A stretch of DNA of 64,000 nt from Streptomyces rapamycinicus NRRL 5491 (GCF_024298965.1 NZ_CP085193.1:4960001-5024000), one strand, 5' to 3'. Positions 34,780-42,968 are shown, counted from the first letter of the stretch. Numbers and translations: made by a program. Notes: generated by a model from the letters alone, not told the origin.

Positions 34780-35565
34780 GTGACCGCTCTCCACACAACC
34801 GGCCAGTTCCCGGTCCGGGCTCTCGGCGGCCCGACCGCCCTTTTCGACTACGGCGGCCTGCGGTTCCTGACCGACCCGACCTTCGACGGCCCCGGCGACT
34901 ACGGGCCGCCCGGCCGCACCCTGACCAAGACCGCCCCCGCCACCACCGCCCCCGCCGGCCTCGGCCCCATCGACGTGGTCCTCCTCTCGCACGACGAACA
35001 CCCCGACAACCTCGACACCTCCGGCCGGGCCCTGCTCGCCGACGTGCCGCTCACCCTCACCACCCCCGGCGGCGGACAACGCCTCGGGGAGAAGGCCAAG
35101 GGCCTGGCCGACTGGGAGTCCATCGAACTGCACCGTCCCGACGGCGGCACCGTGACGGTGACCGGCGTGCCCGCCATCCATGGACCCGGGGCCCGCGAGG
35201 AGGTCGAACCGGTCACCGGTCAGGTCGTCGGCTTCATCCTCACCGGGGAGGGCCTGCCCACGGTCTACGTCAGCGGCGACAACGCCTCGCTCGACGCGGT
35301 CGAGCGGATCGCCGAGCGCTTCGCCCCGGTGGACACCGCCATCCTCTTCGCCGGAGCCCCCCGCTTCCCCATGCTCTTCGACGGCGCGCTGATCGTCCTG
35401 GACAGCGCCCAGGCCGCAGGGGCCACCCAGATCCTCGGCGCCCGCCGCGTCGTTCCGGTCCACTACGACAGCTGGGCCCACTTCACCGAGGGCCACGACG
35501 AACTCGAGGCCGCCTTCACCGCCGCCGGCCTGGCCGACCGCCTGGACTGGGGCCGACGGGCCTGA
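34780..35565 (+). CDS. MBL-fold metal-dependent hydrolase (UlaG/UPF0173-like)
   Basis: A 261-residue protein. The metal motif is LLSHDEHPDNLD (SHDxHxDN variant near residue 70), with further ligands in VPAIHGPGAR and VYVSGDNAS, and a late His in RVVPVHYDSWAHF. I chose GTG 34780 with GAGGTG nine bases upstream. Members hydrolyse lactones or phosphodiesters; the substrate here is unknown. It is divergent from a CGNR regulator, mirroring the second module at 35.7-37.2 kb. Confidence 0.88.
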   Translation: MTALHTTGQFPVRALGGPTALFDYGGLRFLTDPTFDGPGDYGPPGRTLTKTAPATTAPAGLGPIDVVLLSHDEHPDNLDTSGRALLADVPLTLTTPGGGQRLGEKAKGLADWESIELHRPDGGTVTVTGVPAIHGPGAREEVEPVTGQVVGFILTGEGLPTVYVSGDNASLDAVERIAERFAPVDTAILFAGAPRFPMLFDGALIVLDSAQAAGATQILGARRVVPVHYDSWAHFTEGHDELEAAFTAAGLADRLDWGRRA

Positions 35566-35737
35566 GCCGCCGGGGCGACGACGGCCCGAGCCGCTGAGGC
35601 CGACGGGCCCGAGCCGCCGAGGCCGACGAGCCCGAGCCGTCCGGCAGCGAAGCCCACGCCTCCACGGGCAGCGGGCATGGGTCGATCAGCGATTCACACC
35701 GATTTCCGGCGACGCGTGTTGGCGCGTGGGGGCCGGG

Positions 35738-36217
35738 TCAGCGGGTGCGCTCGTAGTGGCGGCGCGCTTTTTCGCGGTTGCCGCAGACAGCCATCGAGCA
35801 CCAGCGCGCCCGGTTGGCGCGGCTGCGGTCGAGCAGGAACAGCTGGCACTGGTCGTTGGCGCAGGGCCGCAGCCGGCCGGGCAGTTGCCGCTCGGTGGCG
35901 GCCCAGGCAAGGACCGCCTCGACGGCCAGCCGGGCGTGCGGGGGAGCCTTGACTGTCCACTGAAGACCATCCGAAGTGATCTCCGGGATCTGGTGGACCC
36001 CTTCGAGCAGCGGGCTCAACGCGGCGGGCGAGCTTTCTCCGCGCACTACGCCCTGCAGGGCGTCCCGCGCCTCGCGCAGCAGCGCCAGTTCCGCGAGGCT
36101 GCCCTCGCCGCCGCGCTCCCGTGCCCAGCGCCTGCCTCCGACCGGGTCGCCGAGCGCGTCCTGTTCCTCGCCGTTGACCAGTGGCCTGCTGTTGAGCAGG
36201 TCCAGCAGCTCGTTCAT
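35738..36217 (-). CDS. CGNR zinc-finger / ABATE-domain regulator (second copy)
   Basis: A 159-residue protein. The N-terminal ABATE region begins MNELLDLLNSRPLVNGEEQDAL, and the C-terminal finger is CANDQCQLFLLDRSRANRARWCSMAVCGNREKARRHYERTR, with a CGNR-type CxxxxC...CxxxxCGNR arrangement. Its start lies 104 bases from the divergent alpha/beta-hydrolase gene. That gap contains two CTAACC/GGTTA dyads, so it very likely represses or activates both genes. Confidence 0.9.
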   Translation of the reverse strand: MNELLDLLNSRPLVNGEEQDALGDPVGGRRWARERGGEGSLAELALLREARDALQGVVRGESSPAALSPLLEGVHQIPEITSDGLQWTVKAPPHARLAVEAVLAWAATERQLPGRLRPCANDQCQLFLLDRSRANRARWCSMAVCGNREKARRHYERTR

Positions 36218-36232
36218 CGGGCGTCACCCCAT

Positions 36233-36262
36233 CTAACCAGACTGAATCCTTTGACAGGTTAG
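36233..36262. promoter_or_regulatory. CTAACC-N18-GGTTAG dyad, site 1
   Basis: Half-sites CTAACC (36233-36238) and GGTTAG (36257-36262) start 24 bases apart, just upstream of the CGNR gene. The same spacing recurs at site 2. A TTGACA at 36251-36256 abuts the right arm. Confidence 0.6.
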
Positions 36263-36289
36263 CTCAGCTCGTGCTTGCATGGCGAGGAA

Positions 36290-36318
36290 CTAACCGGATC
36301 GAGCAGTTAAAGGGGTTA
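36290..36318. promoter_or_regulatory. CTAACC-N18-GGTTA dyad, site 2
   Basis: CTAACC (36290-36295) and GGTTA (36314-36318) again start exactly 24 bases apart and end two bases before the alpha/beta-hydrolase ATG, overlapping its ribosome site. Binding here would block translation initiation or transcription of that gene. Confidence 0.6.
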
Positions 36319-36320
36319 CA

Positions 36321-37187
36321 ATGAGCTCGGTGCACCACCGGACCGCCACCGTCGGCGGCCACGAGATCTTCTACCGCGAAGCGGGCCCCGCCGACGCCCC
36401 CGCGATCGTCCTGCTGCACGGTTACCCGACCAGCTCGTTCATGTTCCGCGAACTCATCCCGGCGCTGGCCGACGACTACCACGTCATCGCGCCGGATCAC
36501 CTCGGCTTCGGCCACTCCGCCGCCCCCCTCGTAGGGGAGTTCACCTACACCTTCGACGCCCTCGCCGAAATCACCTCCGGACTGCTCGACCAACTGGGCC
36601 TGGACCGCTACGCCCTCTACGTCCAGGACTACGGCGCCCCCATCGGATGGCGTCTCGCGCTCAGGCACCCCGAACGGATCTCCGCCCTCGTCACCCAGAA
36701 CGGCAACGGCTACGAGGACGGTTTCGTCGAGTCGTTCTGGACCGACGTCTGGGCTTACGGAGCGGACCCCGGCCCCGCCACCGAACCCGCCGTCCGCGCC
36801 GCGCTGGGCATCGACGCCATCCGGTGGCAGTACGTACACGGCGTGCCCGACCCGAGCCTGGTCAGCCCGGACACCTGGGAGCACGACTTCGCCCTCGTCT
36901 CCCGCGAGGGCAATGACGAGGTCCAGCTGGCGCTGTTCCGCGACTACCAGAACAACCGCCCGCTGTACCCGCTGCTACACGAGTTCCTGCGCACCAGCGA
37001 GGTCCCGGTGCTCGCCGTGTGGGGCCGCAACGACGAAATCTTCGGCCCGGCCGGCGCGCGAGCCTTCGCCCGCGACGCCAAGGACGCCGAGATACACCTG
37101 ATCAACGGCGGCCACTTCCTGCTGGAGAGTCACCTGGACGTCGTCGCGGGCTACCTGCGCGGCTTCCTCGGACGGGTGCTGGGCTGA
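36321..37187 (+). CDS. Alpha/beta hydrolase (haloalkane dehalogenase/epoxide hydrolase branch)
   Basis: A 288-residue enzyme. The oxyanion segment is LLHGYPTSSFMFREL, the nucleophile elbow is VQDYGAPIG with Asp in the nucleophile position (as in haloalkane dehalogenases and epoxide hydrolases), WGRNDEIF supplies the later acid, and INGGHFLLES supplies the catalytic His. ATG 36321 follows AAAGGGGT. A dehalogenase or epoxide hydrolase reaction is possible; the substrate is not predictable. It is controlled with the divergent CGNR regulator. Confidence 0.9.
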   Translation: MSSVHHRTATVGGHEIFYREAGPADAPAIVLLHGYPTSSFMFRELIPALADDYHVIAPDHLGFGHSAAPLVGEFTYTFDALAEITSGLLDQLGLDRYALYVQDYGAPIGWRLALRHPERISALVTQNGNGYEDGFVESFWTDVWAYGADPGPATEPAVRAALGIDAIRWQYVHGVPDPSLVSPDTWEHDFALVSREGNDEVQLALFRDYQNNRPLYPLLHEFLRTSEVPVLAVWGRNDEIFGPAGARAFARDAKDAEIHLINGGHFLLESHLDVVAGYLRGFLGRVLG

Positions 37188-37222
37188 GCGATGTCCCGTG
37201 ACTGATCTTCCGGCTCCAGATC

Positions 37223-37371
37223 AGGAAATCCGCGCACTCCGACGCTCGATGAGGACGACGTCACGCCATACGCCTTCCTTCGTCGATGCCGAGCTGGTGG
37301 ATCGCCAGGACCTCATCCGCGTGCCCGGCCGTCAGACCGGTGCTGCGGATCGTCTCGGCGTGCGGGGTCAC
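37223..37371 (-). pseudogene. GNAT acetyltransferase remnant in the ars operon
   Basis: GTG 37371 overlaps the arsC stop (GTGA) and starts a GNAT N-terminus: TAGHADEVLAIHQLGIDEG. Within 20 bases another frame gives a typical GNAT C-terminus, GVWRDVVLIERRSARIS, ending at 37223. The ~110 residues between, including the acetyl-CoA site, are missing, so an internal out-of-frame deletion has left both ends. Position behind arsC suggests an ArsN-type enzyme. Confidence 0.8.
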
Positions 37372-37814
37372 CCGCGGCCTCCAGCGGTGAGTTCGCCGAC
37401 GAGGCCGTGCACGCGGGCCCCGATCTCGTCACGGATCGGCCGCACCGCGGCGACACCCCGCCCGGCCGGGTCGTCGAGCTTCCAGTCCAGGTAGGTCTTG
37501 CCGGGGAAGTAGGGGCAGGCGTCGCCGCAGCCCATGGTGATGACCACGTCCGAGGCCCGCACGGCTTCGGCGGTCAGCACCTTCGGGATCTCCGCCGCGA
37601 TGTCGATGCCGACTTCCGCCATGGCTTCCACCACGGCGGGGTTGACGTGCCCGGCGGGCGCCGAACCGGCCGAGCGGACTTCGATGCGGTCGCCCGCGAG
37701 GTGGGTGAGAAAGGCGGCGGCCATCTGGGAACGGCCCGCGTTGTGGACGCAGACGAACAGCACGGACGGCTTCTCGGGGTGCTGAGGGTTCTCGGGGCCC
37801 TGGGAGTCAGACAC
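37368..37814 (-). CDS. arsC: Arsenate reductase, low-molecular-weight phosphatase type
   Basis: A 148-residue enzyme. The active-site loop is CVHNAGRSQMAAAF (CX5R), followed by SAGSAP, and by ITMGCGDACPYFPGKTYLDWKLDDPAG with the resolving cysteines. It reduces arsenate to arsenite using the thioredoxin or mycothiol system. I chose GTG 37814, with GGAAGG eight bases upstream. It overlaps acr3 by 8 bases and the acetyltransferase remnant by GTGA. Confidence 0.95.
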   Translation of the reverse strand: MSDSQGPENPQHPEKPSVLFVCVHNAGRSQMAAAFLTHLAGDRIEVRSAGSAPAGHVNPAVVEAMAEVGIDIAAEIPKVLTAEAVRASDVVITMGCGDACPYFPGKTYLDWKLDDPAGRGVAAVRPIRDEIGARVHGLVGELTAGGRG

Positions 37815-38931
37815 GGGCGGCACCTTCCTGGGCGGGCGCGTGCTCAGTGGTCATGGCGGTGGGCTGAGGGAAGTAGCGGCGCGCGGCCAGGGCCACGTGG
37901 ACGAGGCCGATCAGTACGGGGACCTCGATGAGCGGGCCGACGACTCCGGCCAGGGCCTGCCCGGAGGAGGCGCCGAAGGTCGCGATGGCGACGGCGATGG
38001 CGAGTTCGAAGTTGTTGCCCGCGGCGGTGAACGCCAATGTCGTGGAGCGCGGATAGTCCAGGCCCACGGCCTTGCCCAGTGCCATGGACCCGGCCCACAT
38101 CACGGCGAAGTAGACCAGCAGCGGGAGCGCGATCCGTGCCACGTCCATCGGCTGTGAGGTGATCGCGTCGCCTTGGAGGGCGAACAGGACGACGATCGTG
38201 AACAGCAGCCCGTACAGGGCGAACGGGCCGACGCGCGGGATGAGCTTCGTCTCGTACCAGGCACGGCCCCCGGCCCTCTCGCCGAGGCGCCGGGTGAGGA
38301 AGCCTGCCACCAGGGGGACGCCGAGGAAGATCAGCACGCTGCGGGCGATCTCCCACACGCTGATATCGAGATCGGTCTGTTCCAGGCCGAGCCGGCCGGG
38401 CAGCACGGTGAGGTAGAACCAGCCGAGCGCGGAGAAGGCGATCACCTGGAAGACGGAATTCAGGGCGACGAGGACGGCGGCCGCTTCGCGGTCGCCGCAG
38501 GCCAGGTCGTTCCAGATGATGACCATGGCGATACACCGGGCCAGGCCGACGATGATCAGGCCCGTCCGGTACTCCGGCAGGTCCGGCAGGAGCAGCCAGG
38601 CGAGCGCGAACATGACCGCCGGGCCCAGGACCCAGTTCAGCACGAGCGAGGGGATCAGAAGGCGCCGATCCCGGGTGACCGTGTCGAGGCGGTCATAGCG
38701 GACCTTGGCCAGCACCGGATACATCATCACCAACAGGCCCAGCGCGATGGGCAGGGAGACGCCGGTGACGGTCACCTTCGCCAGGGCGGCGCCCAGGCCG
38801 GGGACGAGCCGCCCCAGGCCGAGTCCGGCCGCCATCGCCAGCAGGATCCACACCGCGAGGAAGCGATCCACGAACGACAGACGCGCGGCGACCGGAGCGG
38901 TCGGGGACGCCGCCGTGGGGTCGGCGGCCAT
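37807..38931 (-). CDS. acr3: Arsenite efflux pump, ACR3 family
   Basis: A 374-residue membrane protein with ten hydrophobic segments. The ACR3 signatures are visible: VLNWVLGPAVMFALAWLLLPDLPEYRTGLIIVGLARCIAMVIIWNDLACGD with the essential Cys in LARCIAM, and FTAAGNNFELAIAVAIATFG. It extrudes arsenite produced by ArsC. The start overlaps the arsR stop (ATGA) and the end overlaps arsC by 8 bases, so the order is arsR-acr3-arsC in one operon. Confidence 0.95.
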   Translation of the reverse strand: MAADPTAASPTAPVAARLSFVDRFLAVWILLAMAAGLGLGRLVPGLGAALAKVTVTGVSLPIALGLLVMMYPVLAKVRYDRLDTVTRDRRLLIPSLVLNWVLGPAVMFALAWLLLPDLPEYRTGLIIVGLARCIAMVIIWNDLACGDREAAAVLVALNSVFQVIAFSALGWFYLTVLPGRLGLEQTDLDISVWEIARSVLIFLGVPLVAGFLTRRLGERAGGRAWYETKLIPRVGPFALYGLLFTIVVLFALQGDAITSQPMDVARIALPLLVYFAVMWAGSMALGKAVGLDYPRSTTLAFTAAGNNFELAIAVAIATFGASSGQALAGVVGPLIEVPVLIGLVHVALAARRYFPQPTAMTTEHAPAQEGAARV

Positions 38932-39332
38932 CAGGCGTCCCCCGCCGTCCCGGCGGGCTCGGGCAGAGACCGCCCGGCGGGGCGGGTGAGGATCCCGGCG
39001 AGCCGGTCGGTCATCTCCGGCAGCAGCCAGTAGTACACCCACGTGCCACGGCGCTCGCAGTCGATCAGCCCGGCCTGCCGCAGCAGCTTCAGGTGATGGG
39101 AGATCGTCGGCTGCGACAGGTCGAAGGCCGGGGTGAGGTCACAGACGCACACCTCGCCTCCGGCGCGGGAGGCGATCATCGACAGCAGCCGCAGCCGGAT
39201 CGGATCGCCCAGCGCCTTGAACACCTTCGCCAGCTCGATGGACTGTGCCTCGTCCAGGGGGGCGGTCAGCAGTCCTGGGCAGCAGCCGTCGACGCCGTCC
39301 TGGCCGAGCACCGCAAGCTTTTGTTTCGACAT
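38931..39332 (-). CDS. arsR: ArsR-family arsenite-responsive repressor
   Basis: A 133-residue winged-helix repressor: ELAKVFKALGDPIRLRLLSMIAS, EVCVCDLTPAFDLSQPTISHHLKLLRQAGLIDCERRGTWVYYWL. The CVCDL motif provides two arsenite-binding thiols, and an additional CC pair lies near the N-terminus (DGCCPGLL). It should repress both the ars operon and the divergent ArsI/CadI gene through the dyad at 39370-39393. Confidence 0.95.
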   Translation of the reverse strand: MSKQKLAVLGQDGVDGCCPGLLTAPLDEAQSIELAKVFKALGDPIRLRLLSMIASRAGGEVCVCDLTPAFDLSQPTISHHLKLLRQAGLIDCERRGTWVYYWLLPEMTDRLAGILTRPAGRSLPEPAGTAGDA

Positions 39333-39369
39333 TCTTCTATGTTGACGTTTTTCGATCCAAGGCGCAATG

Positions 39370-39393
39370 TTGCATCGAGGAGCATCGATACAA
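39370..39393. promoter_or_regulatory. Candidate ArsR operator
   Basis: Arms TTGCATCGA (39370-39378) and TCGATACAA (39385-39393) match at 8 of 9 positions around a six-base spacer, in the 80-base divergent region between arsR and the ArsI/CadI gene. Confidence 0.55.
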
Positions 39394-39412
39394 CCCGTTG
39401 GGAGACCTCGTC

Positions 39413-39883
39413 ATGTCCCGCGTACAGCTCGCCCTGAACGTGCCCGACCTCGGCGCTTCGGTTGCGTTCTACTCCAAGCTCTTCGGCGTCGAGCCCGCCA
39501 AGCGCCGCCCCGGATACGCCAACTTCGCGATCACCGAGCCGCCACTGAAGCTCGTCCTGATCGAAGGCGAAGCCGGACAGGAGACCCGGCTGGACCACCT
39601 CGGCGTCGAGGTCACCTCCACCGAGCAGGTCACCGCCGCCACCGACCGCCTCAAGGACGCGGGCCTCGCCACCTTCGAGGAGAACGACACCTCCTGCTGC
39701 TACGCCCTCCAGGACAAGGTCTGGGTCCACGGCCCCGGCAAGGAGCCCTGGGAGGTCTACGCCGTCAAGGGCGACGCCGGCCAGATGGGCAAGAGCGCGG
39801 CACTCGGCACCGCCGACACGTGCTGCGCCGGTGAGCCCGCCCCGACGGAGGCCCTCAAGGCAGCGACGCACAGCGAACACTGA
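39413..39883 (+). CDS. ArsI/CadI-family dioxygenase (C-As lyase or cadmium-induced protein)
   Basis: A 156-residue vicinal-oxygen-chelate protein. Metal ligands fit RVQLALNVPDLGASVAFYSKLFG and RLDHLGVEVTS, and the vicinal cysteine pair TSCCYALQDKVWVHGPGKEPWEVYAVKGDA binds organoarsenical, as in ArsI. A Cys-rich tail (TCCAGE) follows. ArsI cleaves the C-As bond of trivalent methylarsenicals; CadI proteins share the fold. ATG 39413 follows TTGGGAG. It is divergent from arsR. Confidence 0.92.
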   Translation: MSRVQLALNVPDLGASVAFYSKLFGVEPAKRRPGYANFAITEPPLKLVLIEGEAGQETRLDHLGVEVTSTEQVTAATDRLKDAGLATFEENDTSCCYALQDKVWVHGPGKEPWEVYAVKGDAGQMGKSAALGTADTCCAGEPAPTEALKAATHSEH

Positions 39884-40035
39884 GGCAAGGCCCGGACCCG
39901 TTTGGCGGCACACCAGGTGAGGGCGCGATCACCTGTAGTTACAAATGAAACGTCATCTTGCCATCCCGGTTGCCCAGCATGGCCGCTGGTGCCCGTGATG
40001 CGCCGCTTCACTCCAGTGCTGAGGAAGGCGTAGCG

Positions 40036-41091
40036 ATGAAGTACATATTGCGGTCCGGCGCCATGACCGCCGCGGTCGGTGCGGGACTCTCCCTGGCGGT
40101 CCTGCCGGCCGGGTCGGCCAGTGCCGCCGAGGACATCCGAGTCGGGTGCGACGACATCCCCGGCCTGGTGGCCGCGGTCAACGAGGCCAACACCAGCGGT
40201 GCCCGCATCACCCTCGCGTCCCACTGCACCTACACACTGACCACACCCGACAACCCCGACGACGGGCTTCCGGAAATCACCGGGGACGTGACCATCTCCG
40301 GCAACGGCTCCACCATCCGACGCGACCCGGACGCCACCGAAAGCTTCCGCGTCTTCCACGTCGTATCCGGTGGCACGCTCACCCTGAAGTCGCTCACGGT
40401 CAGCGGCGGCCTCAGCAGCAACTTCGGCGGCGGAGCCGCGAACGAGCAGGGCACGCTGAACCTGAACGACACGGTCTTCAAGGACAATTTCGCGGTCACC
40501 GGTGGTGGCGTCTCCAACGACGGTGGGCAGCTCAACCTGGAGCGCACCACCTTCGAGCGCAACCGCGCGGCCAGCTTCGGCGGCGGAGTCCTCAACACCG
40601 GTAACGGCACGACGACGATGAAGGGCGGCTCCCTGCTCAAGAACCGGGCCGTCACCAGCAACGGTGGCGGTTTTGAGAACCAACTGGGCACCGCGTCCCT
40701 GGAGTCGGTATCGGTCCGGGGCAACACCGGCATTGAGGGTGGCGGCATCCGCAACGTGAACTCCTCCACCCTGAACCTGAAGTCGACCACCCTCAGGGAC
40801 AACATCGCCGTGAGAGGCGCGGGCCTCTCAAACCTCTCCACCACCTTCGGCACCGCCACCGCCACACTGGTCGACAGCCTGATCACCCGTAACACGGCGA
40901 TCACCGCCGGCGGCGGCATCGACAACCAGGCCGGTCAGGTCACGCTCACCAACACCAAGGTCATCGACAACATCCCGGACAACTGCGCCCCCGAAGGCAG
41001 CGTCCCCGGCTGCACCAACCCCACCGGAACCATCGACCCGCCCCCCACGCAGCAGCTCCTGCCGGGCGACGACATCAAGGACCCCGAGTGA
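40036..41091 (+). CDS. Secreted right-handed beta-helix protein
   Basis: A 351-residue exported protein. The signal peptide (residues 1-30) ends at ASA-A. About eight imperfect repeats follow, with the pattern GGG(V/I)xN..G.L.L..T.F..N.A, as in polymorphic-repeat beta-helix proteins (FGGGAANEQGTLNLNDTVF, GGGVSNDGGQLNLERTTF). Two Cys near each end could form disulfides. No catalytic residues of polysaccharide lyases are evident, so it may be a surface or adhesive protein. ATG 40036 follows GAGGAAGG. Confidence 0.88.
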   Translation: MKYILRSGAMTAAVGAGLSLAVLPAGSASAAEDIRVGCDDIPGLVAAVNEANTSGARITLASHCTYTLTTPDNPDDGLPEITGDVTISGNGSTIRRDPDATESFRVFHVVSGGTLTLKSLTVSGGLSSNFGGGAANEQGTLNLNDTVFKDNFAVTGGGVSNDGGQLNLERTTFERNRAASFGGGVLNTGNGTTTMKGGSLLKNRAVTSNGGGFENQLGTASLESVSVRGNTGIEGGGIRNVNSSTLNLKSTTLRDNIAVRGAGLSNLSTTFGTATATLVDSLITRNTAITAGGGIDNQAGQVTLTNTKVIDNIPDNCAPEGSVPGCTNPTGTIDPPPTQQLLPGDDIKDPE

Positions 41092-41128
41092 GCCGCCCAC
41101 CACGATGACGCAGAAGGGCGGGACCCGA

Positions 41129-41172
41129 CTCACTGGGCCCCGCCCCTCCGCTCACTGGGCCCCACCCCTCCG
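41129..41172. repeat. 22-bp tandem duplication at the 3' end of the methyltransferase gene
   Basis: Two 22-base copies (41129-41150 and 41151-41172) differ at one base (G/A at position 14). The methyltransferase stop codon lies in the second copy, so the duplication repeats its terminal coding sequence beyond the stop. Confidence 0.92.
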
Positions 41173-41856
41173 CGCGCCCGTCCGAGTCACAGCGCCCCTC
41201 GTGGCGCGGACCAACAGGGTGCCGATCTTCCGGGGGCCGACCGGCGGGGGCAACAGCCGTGCGGTCGCTCCGGTGAACCCGTGGTGGCGCAGGATCTGCG
41301 TCCAGTCCGGTGGTTCGTAGTCCCAGCGCTTCACCACCAGCGGATCCTCGTCCTCGGACCTGGTGATGTACGACGCCTGGCAGCCGTAGCAGCCCTCGAC
41401 AGGCGGGCCCTGGGAGAAAGCGAGCACGCCGCCGGGACGGAGGCGCTCACGAATCGCCGGCAGTAATCGGGCAGGGTCGGTGAACCACACCGCGCCGAAG
41501 ACGGAGAACACCGCGTCGAAGGTGTCCGTGCAGTGAGCCAGGAAGTCGACGGCGCCTCCCTGGTGCAGTTCGAACTCAACGGCGTCAGTCCATCGGGCCC
41601 TGGCGGCCCTGAGCTGGGCCAGGGACAGGTCCACCCCTACGGCCCGCACGCCGAGTGTTGTGACGTGTGCGAGGTTGCCGCCCTTCCCGCAGCCGAGCTC
41701 CAGCACCGACGACCCGCGGCTTACACCGAGGATCTCGGCACCGGGGCCGTGGTCGGGGTACTGCGTCCAGTTGAACCACGCCGTCTCCCCGGCGGCGTTC
41801 ACGGGCCGCCGCTGGGGCTTCTGTTGCGCGTAGGTGTCCCAGGCGGTCTCCGTCAT
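41152..41856 (-). CDS. Class I SAM-dependent methyltransferase
   Basis: A 234-residue enzyme with motif I VLELGCGKGGNLAHV (residues about 50-65), the acidic cofactor residue in GVDLSLAQL, and motif IV-like FDAVFSVFGAVWF. A CYGC motif (VEGCYGCQ) is unusual. Substrate is unknown. The start overlaps the stop of the upstream glycine-rich-domain-like gene (ATGA), tying it to the XRE-regulator small-protein cluster. Confidence 0.9.
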   Translation of the reverse strand: MTETAWDTYAQQKPQRRPVNAAGETAWFNWTQYPDHGPGAEILGVSRGSSVLELGCGKGGNLAHVTTLGVRAVGVDLSLAQLRAARARWTDAVEFELHQGGAVDFLAHCTDTFDAVFSVFGAVWFTDPARLLPAIRERLRPGGVLAFSQGPPVEGCYGCQASYITRSEDEDPLVVKRWDYEPPDWTQILRHHGFTGATARLLPPPVGPRKIGTLLVRATRGAVTRTGARRGGAQ

Positions 41857-42391
41857 GCGCCCTCCGTTCCTGTGGGCCGGCCGCCCGGCGGCGGTGCCGG
41901 GCGGCCGACGACGTGCTTACGTCGGCTCTTGCCACTGTTGGGGCTGTCGGAGCAGCCCGCGTGGCATTGGCTGCAGTCGGCCGCCTCGGGCCAGAGGTCG
42001 GCGTCCGACGCGTACCCGGCGGCCGCGATGGCGTCGAGGGTGCGCTGCCGGGCCGCCGCGGCTGTGCCGTACTCGCCCTCCGCCGGGTTCGTGGGGACGT
42101 GGTGGATGAAGTGTCCCGCAATGCGTTGGCAGAAGTCGGCGTAGTCGCGGGTGTGGAGGAGGAAGGTGTGCCAGCCGATGTCGACGGCCTTGCTGGGCGT
42201 TAACGGCCGGCCGGTGTTGTTGGCACAGGCGGCGAGGAACGCCGCGGTCTGGGCGGCGATCCGCTCGGCGAGCGGCAGCGCGACGTCGTGATCCTTCACG
42301 ATGCGTGTCGCCGGCCGATCGAGGACAGCGGCGCTGAGGAGCGACCTGGGTCGGTCGCGGTGCCGAGCGGCCGTTCTGCGGTGACGGTCAT
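41853..42391 (-). pseudogene. Glycine-rich-domain-like Streptomyces protein, apparent frameshift
   Basis: ATG 42391 (AGGAGG just upstream) gives MTVTAERPLGTATD, then similarity continues one frame over: RSLLSAAVLDRPATRIVKDHD, then DIGWHTFLLHTRDYADFCQRIAGHFIHHVPTNP and a CxxC region (CSQCHAGC), to the stop at 41853. The span is 539 bases, one short of a full frame, and the break is at the G run 42348-42350. The WHTF/DYADFC pattern is typical of proteins annotated as glycine-rich-domain-containing; function unknown. It could be a sequencing deletion rather than decay. Confidence 0.75.
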
Positions 42392-42597
42392 ATTGCCTCC
42401 TACGTCGGGTGGTCTGGTCTGGTCTTGCCGGGTGGGGCCCGTCCGGTGGTCCGACCGGCCGGGTCCCGCTGCCCCTGCCTTGTCCGTGGCCGCGTCTCGG
42501 TATGTCGACCGGCAGGGGGGTCTTGGAGGGCGGGCCGCCGGCGCGCGAAGCCCAGCCCGGGGCGGGGGATCCCCGGGCCGCCGACGGCCCACCCGGT

Positions 42598-42741
42598 CTA
42601 TCGGGTGGGGTCCTCGACGACGCGGAGGCCGACCGCGAGCACCAGCAGCGCGGGGATCGAGCTGAGCGGTGGGCCCGGCCGGGTGGCACGGAAGACGTTC
42701 AGCACTGCCCGTTCGGCCGGGGTTTGACGTCGGTACCTCAT
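42598..42741 (-). CDS. Small protein (47 aa) with a hydrophobic C-terminal segment
   Basis: ATG 42741 to TAG 42598, coupled by ATGA to the 58-residue gene before it. The N-terminus is basic (MRYRRQTPAERAVLNVFRATRP) and is followed by the hydrophobic stretch LSSIPALLVLAVGLRVV. I do not recognise a family. Coupling and codon bias make it a likely real gene in the XRE cluster. Confidence 0.6.
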   Translation of the reverse strand: MRYRRQTPAERAVLNVFRATRPGPPLSSIPALLVLAVGLRVVEDPTR

Positions 42742-42914
42742 TCGCCCTCCCCTGACCGGGCGTGCCGAGCAGCCTCCTCGTACGCGGTGAGCAGCCACTC
42801 CCCCGTCTCGAACCTGGCGCCGGGCGCCCGGCAGGCCGGGCAACCGGCGGCATGCTCCAGGGCCGCGCGCCACTCGTTCGCGGCGGCCGGGCCCGGCAGA
42901 ATCCTCGCGGTCAT
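42738..42914 (-). CDS. Small protein (58 aa) with CxxC
   Basis: ATG 42914 to TGA 42738. The peptide has a helical Ala/Glu-rich N-terminus, a CPAC motif and an acidic helix (FETGEWLLTAYEEAARHAR). CPAC could bind zinc or act in redox. Its stop overlaps the 47-residue gene's start, and it lies 54 bases after the DUF6302-like gene. Function unknown. Confidence 0.65.
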   Translation of the reverse strand: MTARILPGPAAANEWRAALEHAAGCPACRAPGARFETGEWLLTAYEEAARHARSGEGE

Positions 42915-42968
42915 GCCATCAGCTCTTCCCGAAGACGAGGGGTGCGGGGCCGCGGTCGTAAGTGGTCG

